Shown one piece after another: positions 33,396 to 44,080 of a stretch of DNA of 64,000 bases. Source of the stretch: Sacculina carcini (lineage: Eukaryota; Arthropoda; Thecostraca; Sacculinidae); contig OU696575.1 in the NCBI GenBank assembly GCA_916048095.2, positions 4,187,501-4,251,500 of the forward strand, written 5' to 3'. The notes below the pieces were generated by a model. It was not told the DNA's origin and made no database searches. It saw only the letters and a list, made by a program, of their open reading frames with translations. Positions within the stretch are counted from its first letter, which is position 1; every line of letters starts with the position of its first letter. The translations under genes and the position numbers were made by a program.

Positions 33396-34440
33396 ACGAG
33401 CGAGCGATAGCGAGCGAGTTCATACTTGGTGTTACTAGAAAAATGAGTATGAGCGGCCCGCCGGCCGTGGTCACGCTTTTCAGAGGCTTATATCTCTGGA
33501 ACCATAAGTCCGATTAACATGCATTTTTTTTTGTTGGGTAGTCTCATCCTTCCTGCCGCGGATGAGACCAAGCCGAATTATGTCAGTGCCCACTGTGGCA
33601 CTTGGCACGTCCCAAATACCCTCCTACTTTTTCGAAAAACACTTTTTACCCATTTTTCAGAGGCTTATATCTCTGGAACCATAAGTCTGATTAACATGCT
33701 TTTTTGTTGTTAGGTAGCCTCATCCTTTTTGCCGCGGATGAAACCAGGCCGAATCATGACAGTGCCCCATGTGGCACGTGGCACATCCCAAATGCCCTCC
33801 TACTTTTTCGAAAAACACTTTTTACCCGTTTTTCAGAGGCTTATATCTCTGGAACCATAAGTTTGATTAACATGCGTTTTTTTTTTTGGGTAGCCTCATC
33901 CTTCCTGCCGCGAATGAGACTATGCCGAATTATGTCAGTGCCCAGTGTGGCACGTGGCACGTCCCAAGTACCCTCCTACTTTTTCGAAAAACACTTTTTA
34001 CCCGTTTTCCAGAGGCTTATATCTCTGGAACCATAAGTCCGATTAACATGCGTTTTTTGTGTTGGGTAGCCTCATGCTTTCTGCCGGGAATGAGACTAAA
34101 CCCAATCATGTCAGTGCTCACTGTGGCACGTGGCACGTCCCGAATGCCCTCCTACTTTTTATATAAAAAAATTTACCCGTTTTTCAGAGGCTTATATCTC
34201 TGGAACCATAGGTCCGATTAACATGCGTTTTTGTTTGTTGGGTAGCCCAATCCTTCCTGCCGCGAATGAGACTATGCGGAATCATGTCAATGCCCAGCGT
34301 GGCACGTGCCATATGCCCTCTTATAATTTAGCAGAAAACTTTGCCCATGCACGCAGACAAATGCATTTACGACAAAGTTTGATTACATATGACAACTTCG
34401 CGCTCGCTCGTTCATCGCCGAACACGGCGCCTTACTGGTG
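33396..34440 (-). repeat. Element with 176-bp internal tandem repeats, copy 2
   Basis: Reverse orientation relative to copies 1 and 3: it begins TTATTACGAGCGAGCGATAG and ends GAACACGGCGCCTTACTGG. The phrase CTTATATCTCTGGAACCATA occurs at 33487, 33664, 33840, 34016 and 34191, a period of 175-177 bp. The long overlapping frames on the plus strand (ISGTISPINM...) are a by-product of the repeats. Confidence 0.8.
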
Positions 34441-34950
34441 TATTGTTTCCGATATGTATTGACCCATTCATCTAACTGTTGTGCCTGCTTATTCATTTTT
34501 CGTTGTATTCATTAAAACACGAGGAAAACAAAATAAACACATATTGACAGACGGGTGCGCGGGGTATTGCTGCTCTACGCGCCCATAAGACAACACATAA
34601 CCACCACGTTCATAGTTCTGACTATAGAAAAATGTATTACATAGTATGTGTTCATCTTATTGCGCTATCATGTAGTTTTCACACATTTATTGACTGTTGT
34701 TTATTTCTAATCTATCACGATTGTATACCTCATACGAGGTATAAGAATTTGGGCTTGGTGAACTCTTGATGTATCTGTTTTGTATTTTTATATTATGAAG
34801 ACACTATGACACCTATCATATGAAGACATATGAAGTGGAGAAACCAAAACTGAAATTAACAAGCTGTGGTGACATCCACTGAGGTCTTGGTTGACTTTTG
34901 GACGATTTTATCGACGGATCAGTTGTCGATCAGTTGTTGCTTGTGTTATA
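34441..34950. other. Spacer between two inverted copies; no gene
   Basis: About 510 bp of AT-rich sequence separates copies 2 and 3, which face each other with their CCAGTAAGG ends. Nothing recognisable is in it. Confidence 0.4.
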
Positions 34951-35834
34951 ATACCAGTAAGGCGCCGTGTTCGGCGATGAACGAGCGAGCGCGAAGCTAT
35001 CATATGTAATCAAACTTTGTCGGTGTCAAACTTTGTCAAAACTTTGTTTTCTGCTAAGTTATAAGAGGGCATATGGCACGTGCCACGTGCCACACTAGGC
35101 ACTGACATAATTTGGCATGGTCTCATCCGCGGCAAGAAGGATTGGGCTACCCAACAAAGAACAACGCATGTTAATCGGCCTTATGGTTCCAGAGATATAA
35201 GTCTCTGAAAAACGGGTAAAAAGTGTTTTTCGAAAAAGTAGGAGGGCATTTGGGACGTGCCACGTGCCACAGTGGGCACTGACGTAATTCGGCATAGTCT
35301 CATTCGCGGCAGGAAGGATGAGGCTACCCAACAAAAAAAATGCATGTTAATAGAACTTATGATTCCAGAGATATAAGCCTCTGAAAAACGGGTAAAAAGT
35401 GTTTTTCGAAAACGTAGGAGGGCATTTGGGACGTGCCACGTGCCACACTGGGCACTGACATGATTCGGCTTGGTCTCATCCACGGCAGAAAGGATGAGGC
35501 TACCCAACAACAAAAAATGCATGTTAATCGGACTTATGGTTCCAGAAATATAAGCCTCTGAAAAACGGGTAAAAAGTGTTTTTCGAAAAAGTAGGAGGGT
35601 ATTTGGGACGTGCCACGTGCCATAGTAGGCACTGACATGATTCGGCTTGGTCTCATCCGCGGCAGGAAGGATGAGACTACCCAACAAAAAAAATGCATGT
35701 TAATCGGACTTATGGTTCCAGAGATATAAGCCTCTGAAAAGCGTGACCACGGCCGGCGGGCCGGCGGGCCGCTCATACTCATTTTTCTAGTAACACCAAG
35801 TATGAACTCGCTCGCTATCGCTCGCTCGTAATAA
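34951..35834 (+). repeat. Element with 176-bp internal tandem repeats, copy 3
   Basis: Same ends and orientation as copy 1 (CCAGTAAGGCGCC on the left, CTCGCTCGTAATA on the right), with about three and a half 176-bp units. Copies 1 and 3 share the near-identical right-most unit and the GGCCGGCGGGCCGG run, but copy 1 has a longer GGCCGG run. Confidence 0.8.
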
Positions 35835-36345
35835 CACAAGCGAGAGTCTAAGAGTGCCTTAGAGTCTAAGGCATGAGCTGCGAAGTACCGCTCTGGATCA
35901 ATTAACGATTCTCGAATGATTTTAGATACATTCTGTTCATTTTGTGTGTGTGTGGATATATGTGTACTTATGTGGCATTCTCGTCCGTCGTCGCTCGCGC
36001 CTGCGTTTTGGTGGTTGCCCCTGCATTCGCAATTCTGTATTTGTAATATACACCCACTGGAGTCTTTTCAAGACCATGCCATTTCCACCGACGACTGATA
36101 GATTTAACACAGCGTTTAACAACAAAGGAGTCTATTGTTACAACAAAGGAGCCTATTGAAAATTGAATTGCTGACAAAGGAGACTATTGAAAAAAATTGA
36201 AAGCTTCCTAATATCGTGCATTATTTGTCAGGACTCTTCCAGTTCAATATTTATAGTCTGAATTATATTTAAAACTTCCATATATCGCGCATTATTTGTG
36301 AGGATTCTTCCAGTTCAATATTAATAGTCTGAATTAAATTGAAAA
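35835..36345. repeat. Spacer ending in a two-unit ~75-bp repeat
   Basis: 36205-36345 holds two units sharing TATCG(T/C)GCATTATTTGT and TCTTCCAGTTCAATATT. A smaller three-fold repeat (AACAAAGGAG(T/C)CTATTG) lies at 36120-36190. No gene is seen in 35835-36200. Confidence 0.6.
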
Positions 36346-36399
36346 ATTCCAGATGTCCACACCAGTGAATACCACCGAATGGTAGAACAAGGAATTCGT

Positions 36400-37383
36400 C
36401 AAAACAACGGACAACGACGACGATTTCGACAATGCCAGACGATTCAATCGTCCAGAGTGTAGCGAAGTTGCCGTTATTTTGAGAGACGAACAGCACGGAA
36501 AACGTGATATTGTATTACACTACCGCGATGCAACATTACAACGTGTTTGTGAGACGGATCGCTCCTATGACGCCCTCCAGTACCCACTTCTGTTCCCTAC
36601 GGGAGAAGATGGTTATCATTTTGGCATACCACAACATGGCAGTACGAAAACTGTGTATAGACTGTCGTGTATAGACTTCTATTCATATCAATTTATGGTA
36701 CGATAAAACTCATTTAACGCTGTACACAGGGATCAAAACCTCTTTCATCAGTACGCCGTTGATATGTACACAAAGATAGAGGCAGAAAGACTACTGTACA
36801 TAAAAACTCACCAAAAAGAGCTCAGAGTTGACTCATATATACACCTGAGAGACCACATTATTAACGACGGACAGGCTAGCGATATTGGTCAACTCTGTAT
36901 ATTGCCAGCAACATTTACAGGTGGTCCTCGTTACATGCATGAAAGGATTCAGGATGTAATGACATATGTTCGGCTATGTTTGCCCTTGAAAATGAAACGA
37001 CGCACGATGAAGTAACTCAGTATCAGCTTGGTCGATACTTGAGTACCAATGAGGTCTTGTGGCGGATATTCGGCTTTCCCATACACGAATGCTTTCCTGC
37101 AATACAGCAGCTGGCTGTTCACCTTGAGAACGGCCAGAGAGTGAGCTTCACCAATGAGACTGCTGAACAAACAGCTTTAAATCCTAAAGACACGACGCTG
37201 ACTGGGTTTTTCGAGCTGTGTCAGCATGATGACTTTGCCAAGACACTTCTGTACCATCAAGTTCCTTCTTGTTTCACGTGGAGTAATAACAAGTGGCGAA
37301 GGCGAAAGAGAGGAGTAAATGTTGACGGACACCCAGGGGTGAAGTTTGACACTACAATAGGCAGAGTTGACTCTGTGCATTGA
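36400..37383 (+). pseudogene. Helitron Rep/helicase protein relic
   Basis: The frame from about 36425 matches the Helitron N-terminal domain: DRSYDALQYPLLFPTGEDGYH, then, after a TAA at 36704-36706, YTKIEAERLLYIKTHQKELR and LPATFTGGPRYM. Near 36970 the sequence jumps with a frame change to the later segment YQLGRYLSTNEVLWRIFGFP, QQLAVHLENGQRVSF and FFELCQHDDFAKTLL. The part between, where the HUH endonuclease motif would lie, is missing, and the helicase domain is absent: the frame ends at 37383 just before the terminal hairpin. When intact such a protein nicks and unwinds DNA for rolling-circle transposition. This copy cannot. Confidence 0.85.
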
Positions 37384-37437
37384 ATATAAATTTCATTTTA
37401 TGAATTGTTCCGCACGACGGGCGGGTTTTAATGCTAG
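37384..37437 (+). mobile_element. Helitron 3' terminus with hairpin and CTAG
   Basis: GCACGACGGGCGGGTTTTAATGCTAG-type end, CTAG at 37434-37437, followed by T. It is the same 3' end as the non-autonomous copies at 1.2-15.1 kb, which links those copies to this coding relic as the probable autonomous lineage. Confidence 0.85.
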
Positions 37438-37517
37438 TATATTTATATAAATATTATGTAAATGAATCACTTCATCGGGTATAATCAATATATTTCAGTA
37501 CGAACGTTTTCGCCTAA

Positions 37518-37544
37518 CGGCTTCTTCAGGTACTGAAGAAGCCG
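37518..37544. repeat. Perfect 12-bp inverted repeat with 3-base loop
   Basis: CGGCTTCTTCAG, loop GTA, CTGAAGAAGCCG. It lies in an AT-rich stretch between the Helitron end and the Toll gene. Confidence 0.8.
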
Positions 37545-37556
37545 AAGATGGTACTC

Positions 37557-38226
37557 AAGATGATCATATACATACATATATGTATATGTATATATATACA
37601 TGTATATAAGTATATAATATGTATAATATAATATATCTATATCTATAATAATAAAGCTCAACGTAATTTATATATTGTCATACAGACTGAAGTTGATTGA
37701 GTTTCGCTTGAATTCCAGAGTAATGCGCAATTAGTGTGCTTGTGTTGAGTGGCTCTTGGCGATGACGTGTTTATCGCGAACTGAACGATAACTTGCGGAA
37801 TATTGTTCTGTTTTTGCTCTTTTGCTGTTATGTGTATGGCTTTGCAGGTGAATTTGCCTATATATTGGGAAATCACTCAGGCTTCGCCAATGCTAGCATA
37901 CGATTTATTATTATTATTATTGAAATCAATGAACAATGTGAGAAGAGGGATGGCGCTATAAGTTGCATGACTGCAATCAACTTACATCATGAAGATAAGA
38001 AAACAACCACCTAACACCATTAGAAAACAATTACACATTGGAAATAATATTAGGTGAATTTGTTCATGTAAATTATTGAATTATAAAGTGTATCAATACA
38101 GTGATCTTATATGAGCGTCGTATATTGCTGTTCGACAGACGGCCGGTTTGTGTGCGTGCTTGCAGTGTCGGTTTAAGATTGTTGTTCCTGTGCCGCGGAC
38201 GTTGTCCAGCGAGAGGCTGGTGGGAG
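37557..38226 (+). other. Region upstream of the Toll-like gene
   Basis: A TA-rich run (37557-37655), a short (TTA)n stretch near 37908 and otherwise no repeat. This is the presumed promoter and 5' UTR region. TATAAA-like words are present (for example near 38080, ATTATAAAGTG), but AT-rich context makes them weak evidence. Confidence 0.35.
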
Positions 38227-41200
38227 ATGACAGTACAGTGTTCTCTCGCGCCTCGCTACCAACGGCTGTATGTCGGCGCCTGTATCAGCGTGATTGTGTG
38301 TCTGCACTTGACTGCGGTGTTGAGTGTACAAAATGTGTCCTTCTGCGATGCGTCGACTGATCCTGGCTGCAAGTGTGACCTACACGAGTCCGGGTTGTGG
38401 GTGGAGTGCCGTCTGGAAGATGTTGGTGGCACGGACGATGATGTGGCCAGTGTGAAAATAGCCTTCTACAGCGAAACACGTAAAGTCGATGTGTACTGTG
38501 CTGGAGGTAGGTTTAGCTACGGTGAGTTTTTCCTCCAGAATATCTCGCTTACTACGACGGTGGATACGTTTTTCATGCGCAATTGTCCGCTGCCTGACTC
38601 GCTGTCGTATTTCTTCCGCAAGTTGAGCATCGGTCCTGTTTCACATAGCGTCGAGATAAATTCACTGCCATCGCTCGGCGACACGGTTGACTCAGACTTT
38701 CTGCGCGGAGTAGACGCGGCCCGTTTGTCTGTCTCCAATGTTCATCAGCTGGTTATTGATGACGATGTTCTGGCTTCGATGTCTGCATTGAAGGCATTGT
38801 TTGTTCATAGACCGAGCTCTATCAGCATCTCAGCGGGCGCGTTCCATAACAGTGGTTCACTGAAATCCCTGGTGCTGTCCAGTTGTAAACTTGAGCGGAT
38901 TCCCGATATGTTTTTCAGCTCGTTGATTGGTCTGGAGAATTTGAATTTGAAGGGAAATCGGCTGGAATTTCTGCATGACAGTGTCTTGATGAATCAATCT
39001 AATATGAAGTTTCTCAACCTTGGTAACAACAATCTCAGTACTCTGCCAGTGGGTTTTTTGGATGAGTCAGTGAATTTGGTCGAGCTGAGGTTGTCCATGA
39101 ATGATTTCAGTGCGCTCCCAAGTGATTTATTTAAGTTCAACACCAAATTAGAATTTCTCAAGCTCGGACCGACTAAGAGAGGCTCACTTACTGGTCTTTC
39201 CGGTGAATTTTTGGATGGTTTAGATATGTTGAGAGAAGTCCATCTGCAAGGATTGGGCCTGCAAGAGCTTCCTCGAGGCATTTTCAGCAACAAGAAATCG
39301 GTCAAGAAGTTGAAATTGGAAAGGAATAATATATCTGAAATGCATGAGGATATTTTTGCTGGTATGCTAAATGCTACTCATATTTTTCTGAGTGATAATC
39401 CGGTATCGAACATCGGTGTAGGAACGTTTCAAGATTTAGTGCATCTGGAAGAATTGTACATGAGGGAGATGCGACTGGATGTAATCCCAGACAACCTGTT
39501 TTCCTCCAACGTCAAATTGGCCAAATTAGATTTGGCCTATAATTTGATACGCGAACTGACGTCCAATTCTTTCCTAGGAGCGAAGGAGTCGTTACAAGAT
39601 ATTAATTTATCAAACAATAGGATTGAAGTATTGATGGGTGACATTTTTGTAGGCATGCCAAAATTGGTATACTTAAATCTGGCTTATAATAATATCTCCA
39701 GTATCCCTGTTTCGCTACATTTATTGCTATCTTTGAATCATCTGGATTTACAACACAATGCTATTTCGTCCTTTAACACCGTAGATATGAACTTTTTCAG
39801 CGAGGGGGTTCATGTCAATCTAAATAATAACAAAATTAGACATATCCTTTTGCATGGAGCACTCGATTTATTTGATCAAACAGGTAATAACAAACCTAAT
39901 ACATTTGACCTTTCGGGAAATCCATTAGCTTGCGATTGTTTAGCTTTAGGTCTCCGCAGTTTTTTAGCTCGCGAAGATCACACCACAAGCTTGCATGCTT
40001 TTATAAATTTAGTATTCGATGTTCCGCTGTGCCATTCCCCTGGACGCCTGAGAAACATGAGTTTGATGGATGTTTCGGTTGATGATTTTATGTGTCCCAT
40101 GCCATCGTGTCCGGAGAGGTGCGTCTGCCTATTTCAAGGGAATTCAGGTAGGATTTTGGTGAAGTGCGTTTCGGTTCAGAGTGGAATGGCATCTTACTTA
40201 ATGAATTTTGCTTTTGAATCCAATATGTTGACTTATGAGTTCCATGTTGACATGAAAAATGCCGGGGTGGTGAACATTGGGAACTTGAGTTCGTCGCTGG
40301 CCAACATAACATCGTTGGACTTCAGTCACAACAACATATCATATATCGATCCATCTGAATTACCCAGCAATTTGTCATATTTGAAGCTGGATCATAACGG
40401 ATTCACCGTAATACCTGAAAATTTTGTTTCGTATATCTCCAACAGGACATCAAAAAATAAGCTCACGCTAACACTCGGCAAGAACCCGTACGTTTGCAAT
40501 TGTTCTGTTCTTCCGCTGATGCGCTTTCTCAAAGTTGACGCGGTTACTAGTGGATCACGTGTGGTCGACGCCGAGGAAATAGGCTGTTCAGAGAATGGAA
40601 TGGCGCTTATGGATCTGACGGAACAAGATGTATGTCCCGGCGAGAGTTCACTCGTTGTTAGCTTGTGCTTAACTCTGGTTATGTTTGTGCTTTTATTGTT
40701 GTTTCTGGTTATTTGTTACTACAAGTACGGTGAAACGGTGAAGATTTGGCTGTTTTCTCATGACCTCTGTCTGTCGTACATCACCGAGGAAGAGGTTGAT
40801 TCCGATAAATTGTACGACGCGTTTATCAGCTACTCTCATCTCGACGAAGATTTCGTCATCGACCAACTTGTGCCACGGTTGGAGAAAGGCGATCCGTCGT
40901 ACTCTTTGTGCCTGCATTTTCGTGATTGGACAGCCGGTGAATGGATTACAGATCAGATTGAACGTTCTGTGCAGTGCTCGCGTCGTGTAATCGTTGTCGT
41001 GTCGCAGAATTTCGTCAACAGCGACTGGGGCCGACTGGAATTTGTAGCGGCTCATCGTCAGGCACTCAACGACAATAGAAACAGACTGATAGTCATAGTG
41101 TATGGACAGTTGCCGGACGTATCATGCTTGGACGCGGAGCTGCGGCTTTATCTCACAATGAACACGTACCTCCGTTGGGACGATCCCCTGTTTTGGCAAC

Positions 41201-41469
41201 GGCTCCGCTACGCTTTACCGCATGCCCGAGTCGACAATAAGACTATGGGAAATGGACAAGGGATCAAGGTATGTAAGAAGGAGCATATCATTCTTACCAG
41301 CACTTCGACTTCGAAATCAGAGCGTGACGCATACGCCTATGACTCGGGGATCAACTCAGATTCTACTGAGCTGTCTAGCAAGTCTTTTTATGAGCGCGGA
41401 TCGCTCGATGGCCACACGAACTGTGCTTTCGATGTTGATAAATTGTCGTTTGAAGTCAAAACTGAGTGA
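38227..41469 (+). CDS. Toll-like receptor, single coding exon, protostome type
   Basis: The frame encodes 1080 residues from the ATG at 38227; the longer frame to 38101 has no AUG. Order: signal peptide (hydrophobic 13-34), an N-terminal cysteine cluster (C40 onward), about 20 leucine-rich repeats, a C-terminal cluster (NPLACDC near residue 569), immediately a second N-terminal cluster (CPERCVC near 628), a few more LRRs, a second C-terminal cluster (NPYVCNC near 757), one membrane segment (808-832) and a TIR domain (860-1000) with YDAFISYS, LCLHFRDWTAGEW, SQNF and FW (989-990). The paired clusters mark the multiple-cysteine-cluster Tolls. It acts at the cell or endosome surface in development or immunity, signalling through TIR adaptors. 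No intron and no lesion are visible. No AATAAA is seen in the ~500 bp after the stop. Confidence 0.93.
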   Translation: MTVQCSLAPRYQRLYVGACISVIVCLHLTAVLSVQNVSFCDASTDPGCKCDLHESGLWVECRLEDVGGTDDDVASVKIAFYSETRKVDVYCAGGRFSYGEFFLQNISLTTTVDTFFMRNCPLPDSLSYFFRKLSIGPVSHSVEINSLPSLGDTVDSDFLRGVDAARLSVSNVHQLVIDDDVLASMSALKALFVHRPSSISISAGAFHNSGSLKSLVLSSCKLERIPDMFFSSLIGLENLNLKGNRLEFLHDSVLMNQSNMKFLNLGNNNLSTLPVGFLDESVNLVELRLSMNDFSALPSDLFKFNTKLEFLKLGPTKRGSLTGLSGEFLDGLDMLREVHLQGLGLQELPRGIFSNKKSVKKLKLERNNISEMHEDIFAGMLNATHIFLSDNPVSNIGVGTFQDLVHLEELYMREMRLDVIPDNLFSSNVKLAKLDLAYNLIRELTSNSFLGAKESLQDINLSNNRIEVLMGDIFVGMPKLVYLNLAYNNISSIPVSLHLLLSLNHLDLQHNAISSFNTVDMNFFSEGVHVNLNNNKIRHILLHGALDLFDQTGNNKPNTFDLSGNPLACDCLALGLRSFLAREDHTTSLHAFINLVFDVPLCHSPGRLRNMSLMDVSVDDFMCPMPSCPERCVCLFQGNSGRILVKCVSVQSGMASYLMNFAFESNMLTYEFHVDMKNAGVVNIGNLSSSLANITSLDFSHNNISYIDPSELPSNLSYLKLDHNGFTVIPENFVSYISNRTSKNKLTLTLGKNPYVCNCSVLPLMRFLKVDAVTSGSRVVDAEEIGCSENGMALMDLTEQDVCPGESSLVVSLCLTLVMFVLLLLFLVICYYKYGETVKIWLFSHDLCLSYITEEEVDSDKLYDAFISYSHLDEDFVIDQLVPRLEKGDPSYSLCLHFRDWTAGEWITDQIERSVQCSRRVIVVVSQNFVNSDWGRLEFVAAHRQALNDNRNRLIVIVYGQLPDVSCLDAELRLYLTMNTYLRWDDPLFWQRLRYALPHARVDNKTMGNGQGIKVCKKEHIILTSTSTSKSERDAYAYDSGINSDSTELSSKSFYERGSLDGHTNCAFDVDKLSFEVKTE

Positions 41470-42196
41470 TTGATTGATCGGCGAGTCTTATGCTGGCTAT
41501 TATCACACGTGTGGGCTCTACGTGTATTTTGCGACCGTGTAATTGCATGCTGTGCTTTCGTGGGTATTTCATGAGGTATCACCGGTTATCATGAGCTGGG
41601 CTGTGCGTGCACCGGTCTAAAGGTGAGCACTTTGATTTTTCGTGTGCTTGCTAGCCATATGCAATTTGTAGAATATGGTTTTTCCTGCACAAGTCGTTGA
41701 GAGCGTAACCAATCGGTTACGCAATTCAACACTAATATACCATTTTTCGTTTGATCGTTTGTTACCAAGGTTTACCATAATGTGCAAAGGTGTGTAATGT
41801 GATGTGAATGCGTACATATGTTATAGTGTAATGAATGTGCATGTTAATTGACGCAGTTATCACTTGTTTAAGGCTGTGATGAGTGTCATGTCATTGAAAT
41901 TTATATTGTATTTTATATTCGTTCCGTGTGTGCGTGCGGCGTCTTGCGCATATACTTACATATGTGCTTGAATATAATTGATTCTGTACGTGTTTGATCT
42001 TTTTATCATGTGTGTCTTTGAGCGTTGCCCATCGTTAATCCGTATAAATCAGTCTTCTCCGTGCCTCCCTCGCATTCAGACGTGTTTTTCTCTGCTTGCT
42101 AGTTTCTGCCGTGTTGGTGTTACGTGGCCTCATTATTTACGTTGCGCCCGTGTGTGTGTGTGTGTGTGTGTATTATAACCTCTCCCCTCCACCTGT
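41470..42196. other. 3' flank of the Toll-like gene, no second gene
   Basis: AT-rich to mixed sequence with a (GT)n run near 42152-42171. It presumably includes the Toll 3' UTR. Confidence 0.4.
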
Positions 42197-42304
42197 GTTA
42201 GCGTGTGGGTTCATTGGTATTTGTGCGCGTCTGCTAGTGTGTTAGTGTGTGGGTTCATTGGTATTTGTGCGCGTCTGCTATTGTGTTAGTGTGTGGGTTC
42301 ATTT
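42197..42304. repeat. 44-bp tandem repeat, about 2.5 copies
   Basis: GTGTGGGTTCATTGGTATTT recurs at 42205 and 42249 and partly at 42293, a 44-bp period. Confidence 0.85.
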
Positions 42305-42389
42305 TTTTTACCCTGCACCTGACCCGCGTCTGCACCCGACCCTTGCGCGCCCTCAACTGCATACACAATTGAGTATTTCGCGTCGTCTA

Positions 42390-43000
42390 CGCCATGACCA
42401 CAAATGTTTGAATCATAGGCAAAATCGTTGGTGGTGACTCCGAGATGTGTCACATGTTGGATTTGTGACTCATTGGCGAACACGCGCGCGCAAGTGCGCA
42501 AGTGCGCGTAATTGCAGGGGGTGAAGCTGGACTCTCTTAAGTCCATCAATTGGTTTTGCTCTCCCTGCATTTGTCGCGCCAAGATGACCATTGCTATTTC
42601 TAGCAATGTGGGCGGCCTCGGTGCTTGACTGTCCTCCATGGATACGAAAATGTCTTCGTTGGCGACTCTCTGTCTCCCTTCCGCCGAATTCTGCATCTCC
42701 GATGACTGGTACTGTTGTCGTTGTCAAGTCGCGTGGTTCTTCTCCTGTGGTCGCTGAGTCGGTGGCTCCGGCACTCGCGGATGTCACGATTGCAAGTTCG
42801 CACCCGACTGCCAGCGATTGGATTGTCTTGCGCTGCAATTCGTCCGCTGACGCTGAGTGTGCCGCCGTCTGCGTTCGCTCGGTGCTGCCCGATACTGACG
42901 TCAGTGTTCCGGTGGACTCTCCACGGCAACCCATGATCACGCTTGCGCATGTGCCGGCCATTACGTCACCGGAAGAACTAGTTGTCATATTAGGCATCAT
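42390..43000 (+). pseudogene. L2-like LINE ORF1 relic
   Basis: A degraded PHD-like finger (NWFCSPC near 42550) matches NWVCSPC of the ORF1 at 16087. From 42700 the translation TVVVVKSRGSSPV and WIVLRCNSSADAE matches TVVLKSRDKSPV and FVLRCSSSSDAA of that ORF1. No downstream knuckles or ORF2 follow; the copy is truncated near 43000. It is a relic of the same family or of a close one. Confidence 0.65.
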
Positions 43001-44075
43001 GTTTGTTGTCCATTGTCATCAGAACATATTTTCGGCCTACAATATGTCCGTTTAAAGATTATTTCGTGATTTAAAATGGATTTTACGTCAATTAAAAAAA
43101 ACTGAACTTCTTGCGCTGTTTCCGGAATGAGATTCAGTTCCGCCTAGAGATGCGGCCTAAAAAACGATGTTTTTTTCGTGTTCTAAGTGTGGTAGTGATG
43201 TGACGTTCTTATGGGCGCGCGTGGGGCAGTGATGCCCACGCGCGCCTGTCTGTAATATATTTTAGTTTTTGAGTTTTTGTTAAAAGTTTTTGTTATTTCG
43301 GTGCTTTTTTGTTTTGGAATTATTTTTGTCTGCGACCCGGCTTCAGCAGTGGGGATGTTGCCTTCCAGCATCAGCAGCGGGCTACCAGCGGAGAACAGCG
43401 GTGGAGGTGCTCGGTGGCGTGTCAGGTGGGTGTGCAGGGGACGGCAGTGCAGCATGTTGCCGGCATGGGGCAGCTGGGGAGCTGTGGTCGAGGGATGCTG
43501 GTCGTCCCGCCTGCACTGGTGTAAGGCACGTTGCTGGGCAGCTACTGGATTGCCGGTGGAGGCGACGATCTCTGGTGGAAGATGCTGGTGCTGGACGGCA
43601 GGTGACAGAGAGGGGCTGCTGAAGCCGGAGAAAAAACATCGATCGACGACGACGGCGTGGCCTGCATGTGCGGCGACGTCACGGCTGTCTGCAGCAGGGT
43701 GCTGAAGAGCACTGGAGTCGATGGGAGCATAGTGGGTGCTGGGGTCGTGGTGTTGTGCCCTGTCGCGGCAGCCGGTGATGAAAAAGACGGCAGGCTGCGG
43801 CGGAGCACGGGTGAAGCGGGAGTGTGGTGGACGCTGGTGCTTGCCGCCTTGTGCTTCGCTGCAGTGTGTGCTTATGATGGAGGCCGTCGTCGGGTCAGGT
43901 TATCTTTGGTTGTTTGCTTTGCGTTTTTCACTGTTGTCTGCTATTCAGTTTGTTTTTCAAACAGGTGGAGGTGTCGTCTTCGAAGTGTGGTAATGATGTG
44001 ACGTCTTGTGGGTGCGCGTGGGGCAGTGATGCCCACGCGCGCCTGTCTAATATATTTTAATTTTTGTTACTTTTT
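43001..44075. repeat. GC-rich segment flanked by ~80-bp direct repeats carrying a hairpin
   Basis: 43180-43270 and 43980-44066 share about 80 bp including a strong stem (GGCGCGCGTGGG / CCCACGCGCGCC, 43214-43246; GGTGCGCGTGGG version at 44011-44043) and the following CTGTCT..AATATATTTTA. The 700 bp between them are GGT/GCT-rich with overlapping short frames (43277-44001) that show no family resemblance. It may be a short element with terminal direct repeats or two copies of a retroelement end. Confidence 0.55.
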
Positions 44076-44080
44076 TAAAC

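Noticed and set aside
43277-44001. Overlapping 85-142-codon frames in the GC-rich segment
   Set aside because: All frames are open because of GC richness; no domain, no splice signals and mutually overlapping.
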